This document shows positions 10,717 to 21,599 of a stretch of DNA of 64,000 nt, piece after piece. Source of the DNA: Cymbidium sinense (taxonomy: Eukaryota > Streptophyta > Magnoliopsida > Asparagales > Orchidaceae); assembly GCA_021442155.1 (NCBI GenBank), contig JAKCPB010001436.1:51262-115261 (forward strand), written 5' to 3'. The position numbers were made by a program, and so were the translations under genes. The notes beneath the pieces were generated by a model. It had not been told where the DNA came from and did no database searches. It saw only the letters and a list, made by a program, of their open reading frames with translations. How positions within the stretch are numbered: the first letter of the stretch is position 1; each line of letters starts with the position of its first letter.

Positions 10717-13700
10717 TTAGATTACTTTCGATAAAGCCCGATTGTCCAAATTAACCAAACCATGCAAATGTTTAGGAAGAGTTAGTTGATCAAAGAAGTT
10801 TATACCATCCAATCTATCACCTGGGTGAGGTAATCGACACATGCATTACCCTCATGCCATACATGAGTGATTCTAAAATTAAGTTGGGTAAGAGGGCTCT
10901 AGTTTGCTTGAGAAGGTAGTACAATTGTCTTGCTCATTTTGGTAGAAGTCAAAGATCAATCGGTGGGGGCATCCACCTCCATCCAAATATTGAGCCAACC
11001 ATTTTGAAGCAAATCTCGAGCTTTGTACACTGCCATAAGCTCAACTAATGGAACAGAGCAAGAAGAAAGGGGGTAGGCAATAGCACATAGGACTTTACCA
11101 TTAAGATTTTTGAAAATGCCACCACAGCTTGAAACTTAATGAGAGATAGAGCCATCAATGTTAATTTTAATAGTATTATCAAGAGGTTTTACCCAATAGA
11201 CAATCTTGACATTTTTATAGTAGGGTTGATCCGGCAAGTTAAAACCTAGTTTATTTACCACAAATTTACAACCTTTGAATTATTTGTAGTTAATGAGATT
11301 GGCATTGAACTTGTCTCAAATTTTGTTTTTAATTCTAGCAATTTTCCTCATGTGATTCATAAGGATCCCATGATGTTTTGCATCATTTCTGTCCATCCAT
11401 ATGAACCAAATAAGAGTGATAGTAGTTATGACTTTAATATGACCTTTAATAGTGTTGTCAAAATAAACTTCAAGAAGTTGATATAAAGTTAAGGAGCCAT
11501 TGAAAATGATAATGTTAAAGAGGTCATCATACCAAATCCAAAGTTTAGAAGCAATGGCACATTAACAAAATATGGTTCACATTCTCAATGTGAAAGCACA
11601 TTGACATTTTGAAGGTAATTGAAAGCCTTTACCCCACAAAGGAATCACAGGGATAAAGTTTTTCAAAATATGCCAAGTAAGAATAGAATAGAAGTAGGGA
11701 TAGTGTTATTCCATAGTTTGAAAACTTTCTTTAATGTGAATCAAACATTTTAAAGTTGAAATCACCATTATGTGAGAGCTTAAAAGGATCTCTTGATTGC
11801 TAGGAATGATAGGAATAGTAGTAAGCTTGTTTAAGAGAAAGGAAGGAATATAATCAATAAACTTACTAATGTTCCACATATTATTCTGAAATCACTTTAA
11901 TATAGCGGTGGAATAATGGAGTAAGTCGTCAATGGACCCATCCTCAGTTATCTTGCCAAAAGAAGGAGGAGCTAGAGTTAATCCCCAAAATTAAGGATTA
12001 CATTTGATGGAACAAAGTCTTTTCCAAATAGGAGAGTCTCCACTTTATAGGGACAAATGAGGGGTGCTTACCACGAAAATATTTAAGTCATGAAATTAAC
12101 CCAAAGACTATGTTACTCCTAAAATTCCACCAAAGCTTATAGGAAAAAAGTGATAGCTTCTTTGATTGGCTTACATCCAAGGCCACATTAGGGTCCCACA
12201 ACTTTAAACCAAGAGGTCAGTGCATTCTTTTAGAGGAGTTATTAGAGCCCCAAAAAAATTTGTTAATCAGGTGCTCAATTCTATTAATGATAGAAATGGT
12301 CGGCATAATGGTTTGGAGGAGATATAAAGGCATGGAGTTAAGAGTGCTCTTAATCAAAGTGAGCCTACCAGAAGAGAGTAAATGGAATTCCCAAAAATTT
12401 TATTAGAGATTTTTATTAGTTCATCAAAAGATGAGATCTTTTCGACATTTAAAAAGTGGAGCCCCAAGATAATTAATGGGAAGTTTATGTTGTTGAAAAT
12501 TAGTAATTCTCAAGATTTGATTGATCCTATTAGAAGGGATTTTAGAGGAAGGAATGAAACAACATTTTCCTTCCTTGAGAAAGAGGCCACTTTTGTTGCA
12601 AAATTTATTTAGAAGGCTCTTAATAGTTTTAATGTGCCAAATAGAGGCATTGCAAAAGATTATGTCATCAAAAAACTAAGATGAGAGCAGAAGACCACCT
12701 TTAGTTTTAAAAAACATGGAAGGATATTTGTAGAAAAGATCATTCAGCTCCTCGAAAGATATTCAACCAATAATAAAAGAGAGGGTGAAAGGGGTCTCTT
12801 TGTCTCAAGCCATGCCTCAGTAAAGAAACCAAGGGACTCACCATTCATGATGATAGAGAACCAAACATTGGTAATACAATTTTGATGAGGGATGAAATTA
12901 TCAAAACCCAAACAAATGGAAAATTTGAAAGAGGAAATCCCAAGAGAGGCTATCAAATGCTTTAGAGATGTCCAATTTGAAGAGGATGTTGCCACCTCTA
13001 ATAGGAACATCAAGGTCATAGAACGATATTGTCGGATATAGCTCTACTTTTAACAAATCTAGTTTGGTTAGGAGAAATAATTTTAGGGACCAACGGACTT
13101 ATCCTATTATTAATTAATTTAGCAATGAGTTTTTGAAAGAAGGTGCAAAGGCTGATAGGTCTAAAATCTCTCCAAGTATCAGGATTATTAGTTTTGGGAA
13201 TGAGAACAATGGAAGTGCTAGAAAAGTATCTAGGTAAGAGTTTCCATCAAAGAAATCAACAACATCAACAAGGTCGACTTAATAATAGGCCAACAATGCT
13301 AAAAGAAATGAGTATGTAGCCATCGGCGACAGCGATTTCGTGTTCATGCTATTGAGTACTACTAATCTCGATTTGTAGGATGCAAAGTGAGTAAATGGTT
13401 TTCATCATTAGTAATCATAGAGGAGATCAGGTGAGTGTTGGAGAGGGGTTCTAAGTTAGGGTTGTTGTTTAATAAATTTTGAAAATGTTGAATGATAGAA
13501 TCTTTAATTTCATTATTATCAGTAATTCAGCTATCGTTAATATTTTTAATTTTTTGAATAGAGTTTAAGGCTTTCCTTTTTTTGAAAAGAGCATGGAAAT
13601 TCCTTTTATTTCTGTCACCATCAATAATATGTTTGCTAGCAGCCTTTTGCTGCCAGTAGGTTTCCTCCATATTCTGATAATTAATCAAGTTATCTTTAGC

Positions 13701-14638
13701 AGTGTTCAACTCATCAAGCTTACTAGGGTCAGTTAACACAACATCTTCAAGGGAGCAAACTAATTTTTCCATATTTTTTTAGATTGGCAAAAAGATTTTT
13801 AAAATGGTGCTTATTCCACCAATTTAGGTTTTATTTTAGTCTTTTAAGCTTAAGCCAAAGTTGAATCATGCCTTTAATGGAATTGTCTGGGTGAATAGGG
13901 GCCATCCAATTAGTGGAAATAACATTAAAGAAATCACTATGTTGGGTCCACATATTTTGGAATCTAAAAGGAGTTATGATGGAGATCAATAGCGGAGCAT
14001 GGTCAGACAAAGTTCTGCTCAAATGCTCAACAGATGTGAGGGGCCATTGATTGATCCAAAGGGAATTAAAGAGGGTCCTATCAAGCTACTGCTAGAGTTT
14101 AGAGTTATGCCACGTATAGTCGGAGCCAGAAAAACCAATATCAATCAGATTTCAATTGAGAATCATATTAGAAAAATCTTCCATGGAGTGGATGTTAGGA
14201 GAGAAACCTCCCCTTCTTTCTGAGGAAGCAATAATAGTGTTGAAATCACCCCCAACCAACCGGGGTTTATTGATGAGGAGGCGAAAGTTCTTAATTGATC
14301 CCAAAGGATGTTCCTACCGGCTCATTACAAGATGCATAGATAAAGGAACCAAAGCAAAATTCACCCAATGAGATTTGAACATTAACTAATTGTTGGAGAT
14401 CATCAAGGATAGAAATGTTGATTAAATTATTCCAAAAACACCAAATTTTATTGCTAATATTATAAAAGAAATTTTGAAAGCCTAGTGTTCTAGCAACATG
14501 GGTAATCATAGAAGAGTGAATGAATGGCTCAATAATAACAAGTAAGGCTATGTTATGAGTACGACAAAGGCTTATAATATGATTGCCGATAGTGAGAGTC
14601 CCAATACCCCGAACATTCCAAATAAGAAAATTGATCAT
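10717..14638 (-). pseudogene. LINE A ORF2: APE endonuclease, reverse transcriptase, RNase H (broken)
   Basis: The start codon at 14638 opens the APE endonuclease motif MINFLIWNVRGIGT; the WN pair is the family's catalytic-site signature. The domain closes with TLSDHAPLL near 14000. Next comes the connector EETYWQQK...DGDRNKRNFHALFKKRKA (13720-13580) typical of plant L1. The reverse transcriptase active site reads FFDD at 12675-12664, and the RPLSPSLLLL motif lies near 12790. The RNase H C-terminal ITHVWHEGNACVDYL lies near 10870-10820, and the frame ends NLDNRALSKVI-stop at 10717. Total length of about 1,300 codons fits the family. Several frameshifts and stops break it, some possibly artefactual (see the CWG finding). 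It would nick target DNA and prime reverse transcription from the nick. Confidence 0.85.
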
Positions 14639-14708
14639 AATAAGTTGAAAGAAAAGAGAAGAGATAACTGAAAAAATGAAAAATAAGAAGAAGAGAAACA
14701 TGAAACAA

Positions 14709-16166
14709 TTATTTATGGGAAGTTAGAAGATCAGTGGTTCTAGGAGCTATTAGTGAACATTCTAGCTTTAAGGGATTCTTTTTAATAATAGTTTGAAAAG
14801 GCCTATCTATGTCAAAAGTATCTCCATCTGAAAGAGAGTGATTTGTGATATTCATAATAGGATCATTATCTGTCAAAGCATTCCTAATGGTGATTTCCCC
14901 TTCTTCGGTATCTGAGTTAGGTTGAGAAATAGGGTTAGAATGTGTATCACTCTATAGGGTAATAGAAGGAGAGGTTATGGCACCATTAATAGCACAAAAT
15001 TCATTTTCATTTCCATGAGTACTATTCATATTTTGATCCATCACCAAATTATCAATATTTTTTGAACAATTCATTAGTTTTGAGATTTTGATCCAACTTG
15101 AGGTTCCCATTCAAATCACCATTATGATTCATATGAGTCAAGGGATTGTCTTGAGATGCCAAGTTATTACAAGTAGAAACAATGTTAGGTAAGTTATCAT
15201 TAGTTTCATCCAAACCTCAATATCATTATTTTTATCAAGCTCAGTTGTTCTCCAATAGGCAAATTTGTGCATAATAAAGGAGAGGTAGGAGGGTGAGTTC
15301 CATTTTGAGTAACTTTAGGCACATATCGAACTTATTATTTTTTCATTTGTTAGAGGTATTAGGATCCGACAATTTTTCTTTTTTTGATTAGGGTGTAACA
15401 CAAAGCATTGAGTGATCATGACCATGGATCTTACAATGTGTGTGCAAAAAAAAGGAAATTTTCAAATTCCACTTTTAATGATACCAAAATTTTTCAAACC
15501 GATCCAAACTTCTTTAGGGTACTTTTTGGTAATATCAATCTCAACCAAAATACGAGCAACTAATGGCCGTGATCTCGCGGCAGTGGCTTGATCTATTTGA
15601 AGGGGCATACCAAAGAGAGCCCCAACTGTAAATAGGACTTGATGGGTAACGTAATGTATCCTCATGTTTAGAAAAGCTAGCCATAAAAGAATAATTGGGG
15701 ATTCGTCTTTGACATCAAATATAGGAGACCATTTCAAAAGCCTCATTTGACAATTGTACAAAGTAAAGACGCAAAGACTCTTGAGTAGTCTAAATCATTA
15801 GATAGCTGAATAAGGATATGTAGGATCAATCAATCCAATAGTAAATACACCCGAGCTTTAGGCTATGAAAGAAGGATCATATTCTTTCAAAGTTAGGCGT
15901 GATGAAAATTTACCAACTATTGAAAATTCAAACGGCCGACTTTTCCACATCAAGATCCGGATTACAGTAGGCATTCCACGGAAGAAGTTGAGATTAAATT
16001 GACCGAAGAATTAGAGCAAGTGTTCTTACGGATAAAGCATCCTTGAAGGACTTAACGTGTAGGCGATAGCAGTGGAGTCATCGATATTACCTTGAAAATC
16101 GGAAGCCTTAGCTGACACCTTTAAGTTCGAAGAGCTCGGCTATGCAGAAAGCGACACTTCTGCCAT
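14709..16166 (-). pseudogene. LINE A ORF1: DUF4283/zinc-knuckle-like RNA-binding protein (broken)
   Basis: The reading begins MAEVSLSA at 16166 and hits an in-frame stop at codon 9. A long open piece (15761-15462) contains PLQIDQATAARSRPLVARIL and EIDITKKYPKEVWIG, hallmarks of the DUF4283/zinc-knuckle region of plant L1 ORF1 proteins. A CKIHGHDHSMLC-like knuckle follows near 15440. The C-terminus reads DGDTFDIDRPFQTIIKKNP and ends at the stop at 14709-14711. ORF1 proteins bind the element's RNA as a chaperone. The 70-base gap to ORF2 is usual for these elements. At least one nonsense change and a frameshift make it non-functional as read. Confidence 0.8.
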
Positions 16167-16315
16167 TGTAAGATCAAGGGAAACTCACATAAGAGGCCAA
16201 CCGAGAGCAGAAATCCAGAAGGAATGATCGGGAATGGTGACTCATGAAGCGGAAGGAAAAGAAAGGAACATAGGATCCTAGAGGAGAGCGTAGAGAGCGA
16301 GGTGATGTTAATAAT
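16167..16315 (-). other. LINE A 5' UTR
   Basis: About 150 bp upstream of the ORF1 start, rich in purines on the plus strand. It is recognisably but distantly related to the 5' UTRs of the other copies (a shared core near gccattgtaagatcaaggg and ctcacataagagg). It meets satellite at about 16316. The internal promoter expected of a LINE would be here, but no motif is clear enough to name. Confidence 0.6.
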
Positions 16316-16605
16316 GATAATGGGTTTAAGATTTAGGATTTAAGATTTAGGGTTTAGGATTTAGGGTTTAGGGTTTAGGGTTTAAGGTTCTTTTTAAATT
16401 AAGTAAATCGGTAGGTTTAGGTTTATTTAGTTTATTATTTATTCATTTTACTTTAATTTATTATTTATTTTATTTAGTTTAGTTTATTTATTTTAGCTTT
16501 ATTTATTTTACTTTATGTTTTTTTATTTTAGCTTATTTTTTTGGTTTAGGTTTTGGTTTATGTTTAAATTTTAGTTTAGTTTTATTTTTGTGAGTTCAAT
16601 CAAAT
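16316..16605 (+). repeat. Telomere-derived satellite, short segment between LINE A and gypsy copy 1
   Basis: A GGGTTTAAGATTTAGG cluster (16322-16390), then a clear hinge (tttttaaattaagtaaatcg, 16391-16410), then AT-rich TTTATTTTA sequence. This is the standard higher-order unit of the window. It ends abruptly at about 16605, where gypsy-derived sequence begins (gagttcaatcaaatttgatag). Confidence 0.88.
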
Positions 16606-17451
16606 TTGATAGATTTAATTTGGGGACCATATTGATGTGCGATGGACCCACTGAGAAGGGGCTATATTAGACTTATTCTATCTCAGATTTACAAATCCAA
16701 TGGGATAGTCTACGTAGGTGTAGAGACCTAAGGGGTTGCCTTTTGGTGTGCAACAACTATGCTAAGAAGAATGCATAGCAAACTTATATCTTCTAAAGTA
16801 GGGAACAACCGTTGGGATGACCTATTGGTAGTGCAATAAATCAAACTCAACTTAGGGGCAACTACTGAGTGAATGGCACTCGAGAGTTATATCAACCCAA
16901 GAGTAGTCAAGTGATTTCTATAGGGAGTTTTGTTGACACTGCCTTAAAGATAGAATACCTGCTTTTGAAAAGGTACTACTAGGGGTGTCCTCCTAATCCA
17001 TAAGTGAATATATATTTTGTTTATATATTTGCGTTGACCCTATTGGTGTTTGAGGGACCTGAAGGGGTATTGCTTGACTTGTCTGATTTCTTGGACCAAG
17101 GGAGAATCGCATCCACGGGATGGATTCTCCAACCAGTGAGTTTTAGAAAGGAGAACTATCCAATCGATAGTAACCCAAGTAGTGTCTAAATGGGGTCACA
17201 GGATGTGATCCAAATATAGTTACAAAGGGAGGTGTTGCTAGGGAATTATCCATCCCTAAAAGAAAGCCTATAGGTGTATGGTGGCCAACACAAGGAGAAA
17301 GTGTAGTTACACATGCCATGAGTGGTCTATCCTAAGGTCGAGAACCAACTAACCTGGGTGTATCCATCGAGAGTGGTGTATCCATCAGCATAGTGAGAAC
17401 CACCCAATCTAAGGTGCCCATCGGTGTGCAATGATCAATTTGGAAAGAAAG
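16606..17451 (-). other. Gypsy copy 1, 3' noncoding repeat region (partial)
   Basis: This is the reverse complement of roughly 60965-61850 in copy 2, sharing phrases such as ccttctcagtgggtccatcg and gattaggaggacaccccta. It is cut at 16606, inside sequence that continues in copy 2 past 61850, so 16605/16606 is a rearrangement breakpoint rather than an element end. The open frame on the plus strand at 17004-17189 is judged incidental. Confidence 0.7.
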
Positions 17452-18300
17452 CATGTAGGAGAAAGGAGTAGACTAAGTTGGAGTTCTATATATGGTGTGG
17501 TAGGCCCACAAAGCTTCAAATAATAGCTCATGCCACTATCACTTACTATTATTGAGCATCTTCTTTAGTATCTAAATGAGAGTTTTTTTGAAGGCTTCTA
17601 CTAAGCTGTTTGCCCTCGGGTAGTTGATAGTAGAAAATCTCTAATCTATACTATGTCTCTAGTCAAAGTTGTTGATCTTGGTGCTCTTGAATGTTGTACC
17701 ATTATCATATATAATTCATAGAAGCACTCTGAACCTATATATAATATGGTTTCTAAAATACTGGAGCACATGCTGAGCTATGCCCTCTCTAAGTCGAATC
17801 GCCTTCGCCCACATGGAAAAGTAGTCAGTACTAGCTAAGATGAATTGTTGACCCTTGGAAGAAGGAGGATCAATTGGACCCACTATCTCGGTACCCCAAC
17901 ACTCGAATGGCCATGAGGCTAATGTAGGATGTAAAATGTTGGGTGGTTGGTCTAGGACCACACCGTGTATTTGACATTGGTGGCATTGCCTAGCCATATC
18001 CATGCAATATTTGATCATCGATGGCTAGTAGTATTCTAGTCTCTTAATCTTGGCTTTTATCTTCAAACCGGATTGGTTAGGTCCACATAATCCTGAATAT
18101 ACCTCAGCCGTGATATTACGGGCTCCATTCTTGTCTAAACAACATAACCACATATAATTGAAAGACCATCGATACAAGACACCATTCATAAGAGCATAGG
18201 AATATGCTCTCTGCTTCATGTGATGGGCTTGGGACTTCTCTTGAGATAGTTTGCCTTTATTTAAGTAATCCATGAATGGTTGCCTCTAATCTAACTCCTC
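17452..18300 (-). pseudogene. Gypsy copy 1 integrase, C-terminally deleted
   Basis: The minus strand shows the H2C2-type N-terminal region (KRLEYY followed by MIKYCMDMARQCHQCQIHG, 18030-17965). The core then reads WPFECWGTEIVGP and PPSSKGQQFILASTDYFSMW (about 17920-17815), with FRNHIIYRFRV and a YDNGTTF-like second-acidic-residue motif (about 17760-17690). The first catalytic position, Asp in most relatives (WGTD/WGID), reads Glu here. The sequence then jumps at 17452 into the 3' repeat region, so the C-terminal domain is missing. Integrase would join the cDNA to chromosomal DNA. Confidence 0.8.
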
Positions 18301-18329
18301 ATCCTTCATGGAAATGGCAAGCTCCCCTT

Positions 18330-18960
18330 CAATAGAGTACTTTTTGATGAGTTCAATATCAGTAAGGGATAGGACTTGTCTATTTTGGACCTTTGTTTAT
18401 ATGGACTCATCCTCCGGACATGCCAACTCCTTGAAAGCTTTAAAATCATATGCTACGATATTCTCTCCTTGAGGAATCTTTTAAATGGTAACCTCTATGA
18501 TTTGGGCCAACAACTCCATGGTGTACTTATTGTAGTGATGGAGCTTGGGCTTTATAACCTTATAGGACCCAGCAATTTGGTTGATAACTAGCTGAGAATC
18601 TCTGAAGATGTTGATGTTCTGGATGCTTAGAGTAACGGCTAACTCCAAACCAAAAATCAAAGCCTCATATTCAGCTTCCTTATTGGTGCAATGATTAGAC
18701 AGATGATATGAGAATCACATTACATCCTAATTCAGAGTTAAGAGAACTATTTCTATCCCTGCCTATCCTGCAATAGTAGATTGTGGTGCTTCACCTCTTT
18801 GAGAGAAAGTCACACCATCAAAGTATATCTCCCTACGGTGAATGCTAGTATCCCTAAGTTCATGATTCATTTATGGGAGATCATCACTAAGCAAAGGTCA
18901 CAGGAAGTGGGTGCTAAGAAATCAAGCGCTTAATCCTTTCACGCAGGGTATGAAGGTAAT
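18330..18960 (-). pseudogene. Gypsy copy 1 RNase H domain remnant
   Basis: The minus strand reads CTNKEAEYEALIFGLEL (near 18690-18640) with the catalytic Glu context, then FRDSQLVIN (about 18610-18580) with a catalytic Asp. The matching region of copy 2 at 58510-58960 is better preserved. Frames are interrupted by stops. The role would be removal of the RNA strand during cDNA synthesis. Confidence 0.7.
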
Positions 18961-19249
18961 GCCAAACTATGAGAGGATCATGGACCGTCGTGCCAATCGT
19001 CTATATAGCATCGACCGTGTAATGAGATACTGTAGTGGATTGAACATAGAGATTCAGTTCACCTTATAAGGAAGTATGTAGTGCTATAGCTTTTGGGATG
19101 TAAATATTAAAGATAGACAATGCTTTTAAATGGGTGGATAATTAGCCTTAGTAGGGATTAGACAATGACTAAGGTAGTAGAGTGTGTTTTCCTTTCCTTC
19201 ATCATTAGCTTGGGCCAGTAAAGAACCAAGGAAGTCATTTAACGTAGCA

Positions 19250-20230
19250 GTTTAAAGTATTAGCAGCTTGCCCAATATAAGGGCTGCTAGAACCGACAGC
19301 TTCATCAGGTAATGCTTGATGTCTTTGAAGGCATGTTCATACTTGTCATCCCACTTGAACTTGGCATCTTTTTGACAAGTGCTGAGAATGACTGACATCT
19401 TCCTAATAGGTTGGATATAAAGCATCATAGTTATGCCAACTTCTCTTTGAATGATCTGAGTTGAGTTAAACTTTTTGGGGGTGGCATTTCTAATATCGCC
19501 TTGATCTTCTTCAGATCGATTTTGATTCCCTAGTGTCGGACAATAAACCCAAGGAATTTTCCTGAAGCTACTTTGAATGCACACTCTAAGGGGTTAATTT
19601 TGAGATTAAATTATCTAAACTATTCGAAAACTACTCTCAAGTCAAAGAGATGGTATTCTTTTTCTCTATTTTCAACCATGAGATCATCTACATAGCACTT
19701 TACTTGATGATGAATGAGTTTGTTGAAGATTCAGTCATAGCTAGTATGTAGCATCCATTTTGTGAAAGGCATGACCTTTTTGATATAGATTTTGATTGGG
19801 GTTCTAAAAGTAGTATTTCTTTCATCTTTAGGGGTCATCTTTATTTGGTTATATCCAGATGATTCATCCATGAAATAGAAGACTGCATAAGATGAGGCAA
19901 TGTCTACCATCAACTCCAGGATTGGTAGTAGAAATTCTTCTTTTCAACATGGCTTATTTAAATCCCTAAAATTGATGCATATGTGAATTTGGCCATTCAT
20001 TTTCTTAACTGGGATGATGCTAGCTAACCAAGTAGGGTATTTTTCTTCTCAGATGAAACTAGCATCGATCAATTTTTTTACTTCAAAAATGACTTGTTGC
20101 TCTATGTCTAATCGCATGCGTCTAGGAGCTTACTTGATTGAGTTAGTTGTAGGCTCTATTACTAGTTTATGGACTGCTATGTCAAGAGAAAATCTAGGCA
20201 TCTCTTCATAACTCCATGCAAAGTAGTCCT
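19250..20230 (-). pseudogene. Gypsy copy 1 reverse transcriptase (broken)
   Basis: The minus strand reads MMVDIASSYAVFYFMDESSG followed by YNQIKMTPKDERNTTFRTP (19913-19790), a standard gypsy RT block. The catalytic YVDD is intact at 19694-19683. The connection region has a KFKWDDKYEHAFKDIKHYL motif (19380-19300). A 12-base net deletion relative to copy 2 and in-frame stops lie just upstream of YVDD. Upstream sequence around 20200-20000 matches the N-terminal RT segment. The domain is recognisable but not translatable as one frame. Confidence 0.82.
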
Positions 20231-21590
20231 TAAACTCAATCAATAGCCTAACTAAGTCGTTGGTTTCAATTTCATTCAATAAAGAACTGATGTTCTTAAG
20301 TTGAATTCCTTGAGCTCATCAATGGTTGACTTAATCTCTTCTTCGAACTATGGTGGTGCATCTTTGATTTCAAAATCATTTGGATCATCTGAAGTTTCTA
20401 AGCATAGCTCCTCATATAAGTTAATGTGATTTGAAAAGAACCTATCAGATTCCAAATGATTGGATGATGACTAAGAAGTAATCGTCATCATCGACTAGAC
20501 CCACTGTACTGATTCCTAGTCCTAGTCTTGATTAAGAGCTTTTTCTTTTGTTATTCCAAATTATTTCAAAGTAGTCTAACCTGTGCTTTGACCAAGTATG
20601 TAGGATTAACCCTTTCTTTGCTAAATTATGAACACAAGGCAAGTACTAATCAAAAAGTAATTCTATTAAATCTTTATATAAATCATCCTCAAGTTCTACA
20701 TCAACTTCTTAACTTGAGGATGATGCTCCTAGAAAGAACCTCAGAGTCTTCACACCTGTGGATGATTTAAGGACTTCTTTAACTACCAAACCCTCATCTT
20801 TTTGAGAGGAAAGTAGGGTTAAAGCTAAAATTCCCAATTGATGCCTAACTGTTTTGTATATAGACTTGGATACACTTATGCTTTACTTTGGAGCGTGATC
20901 TTCATCGCTATCTGGCTCAAGTGTCACCTCCAAGGGAATCTACTGTTGAGAAGGGCTAGCTGGTGTGCTAACCATATAAGACTCATCCTATGAACTAGAT
21001 TATAAGTCTATATGGATAACATGTGTACTCCTGGTAGTTGGGATATATCTTCTATTGGGTAGCTAATAAGGAGGTTTTCCACCGGATTACCTCAATGGCC
21101 TCTTCCTCTACCTGAGGTCGTCATCTACCCATATGTTTGAATGGAGTAATGAACGTGGTGGAATCTAATATGAGGCTCCACTTCTTCCTCCAAGTTTATT
21201 TTGCTCCCTTTATTTTTTCTTTTCATTTTCTCTTTTCTTTTCCTTTTCTTTTCTCTTTCTTTTTTCTTTTTTCTTTTTTTTTAATTTTATTTTTAAACTT
21301 TAAGTTCATGAGAATAGACATGTTGATTTTGAGGAAGGTAGTGTCATCATCATATATGCCGACCTCATGAATTTTAAATGGCTTGAGATCTCCTTTGAAG
21401 AGACGATCCCACCTCTCACAAACTTCATAATCGATGTAGAGAATTGAACTATATTGTTCTCAAGTATCCATGATCTCTAGCCAAAATGTTGAAAGATGTA
21501 TCCGAGTCAATAATGTGAAAATTGGCTTTGGTCTTCCAATCATCTATCTCCAAGGGTAAAATTATGGTGCCTAAGGCATGTTGACCTCAC
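20231..21590 (-). pseudogene. Gypsy copy 1 retropepsin remnant and protease-RT linker
   Basis: 21590-21370 corresponds to 55760-55967 of copy 2, which reads EIDDWKTEAKFHIIDLDTSF followed by NALLARPCIHENK, the C-terminal half of plant gypsy retropepsins. The protease active-site D(S/T)G segment is not found. The linker down to 20231 includes an 80-90 base pure pyrimidine/T stretch (21210-21290) and decayed coding sequence matching 56000-57130. No complete frame survives. Confidence 0.65.
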
Positions 21591-21599
21591 GTTTGGAGT

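Larger units (their letters stand above)
6934..16315 (-). mobile_element. LINE A: near full-length plant L1-type non-LTR retrotransposon
   Basis: In minus-strand order it has a 5' UTR (16315-16167), ORF1 (16166-14709), ORF2 (14638-10717), an unusually long 3' UTR (10716-6946) with AATAAA near the end, and a 12-base poly(A) (T run at 6934-6945). Both ends abut telomere-like repeats. At about 9.4 kb it is longer than the typical 6-7 kb plant L1, and the 3' UTR accounts for the excess. It is the most diverged of the three internal copies. Both ORFs carry stops or frameshifts, so it is inactive as read. Target-site duplications cannot be resolved in the repetitive flanks. Confidence 0.88.

Noticed and set aside
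12382..12612. A plus-strand gene (76 residues)
   Set aside because: It is antisense to the LINE A reverse transcriptase region and has no family resemblance.
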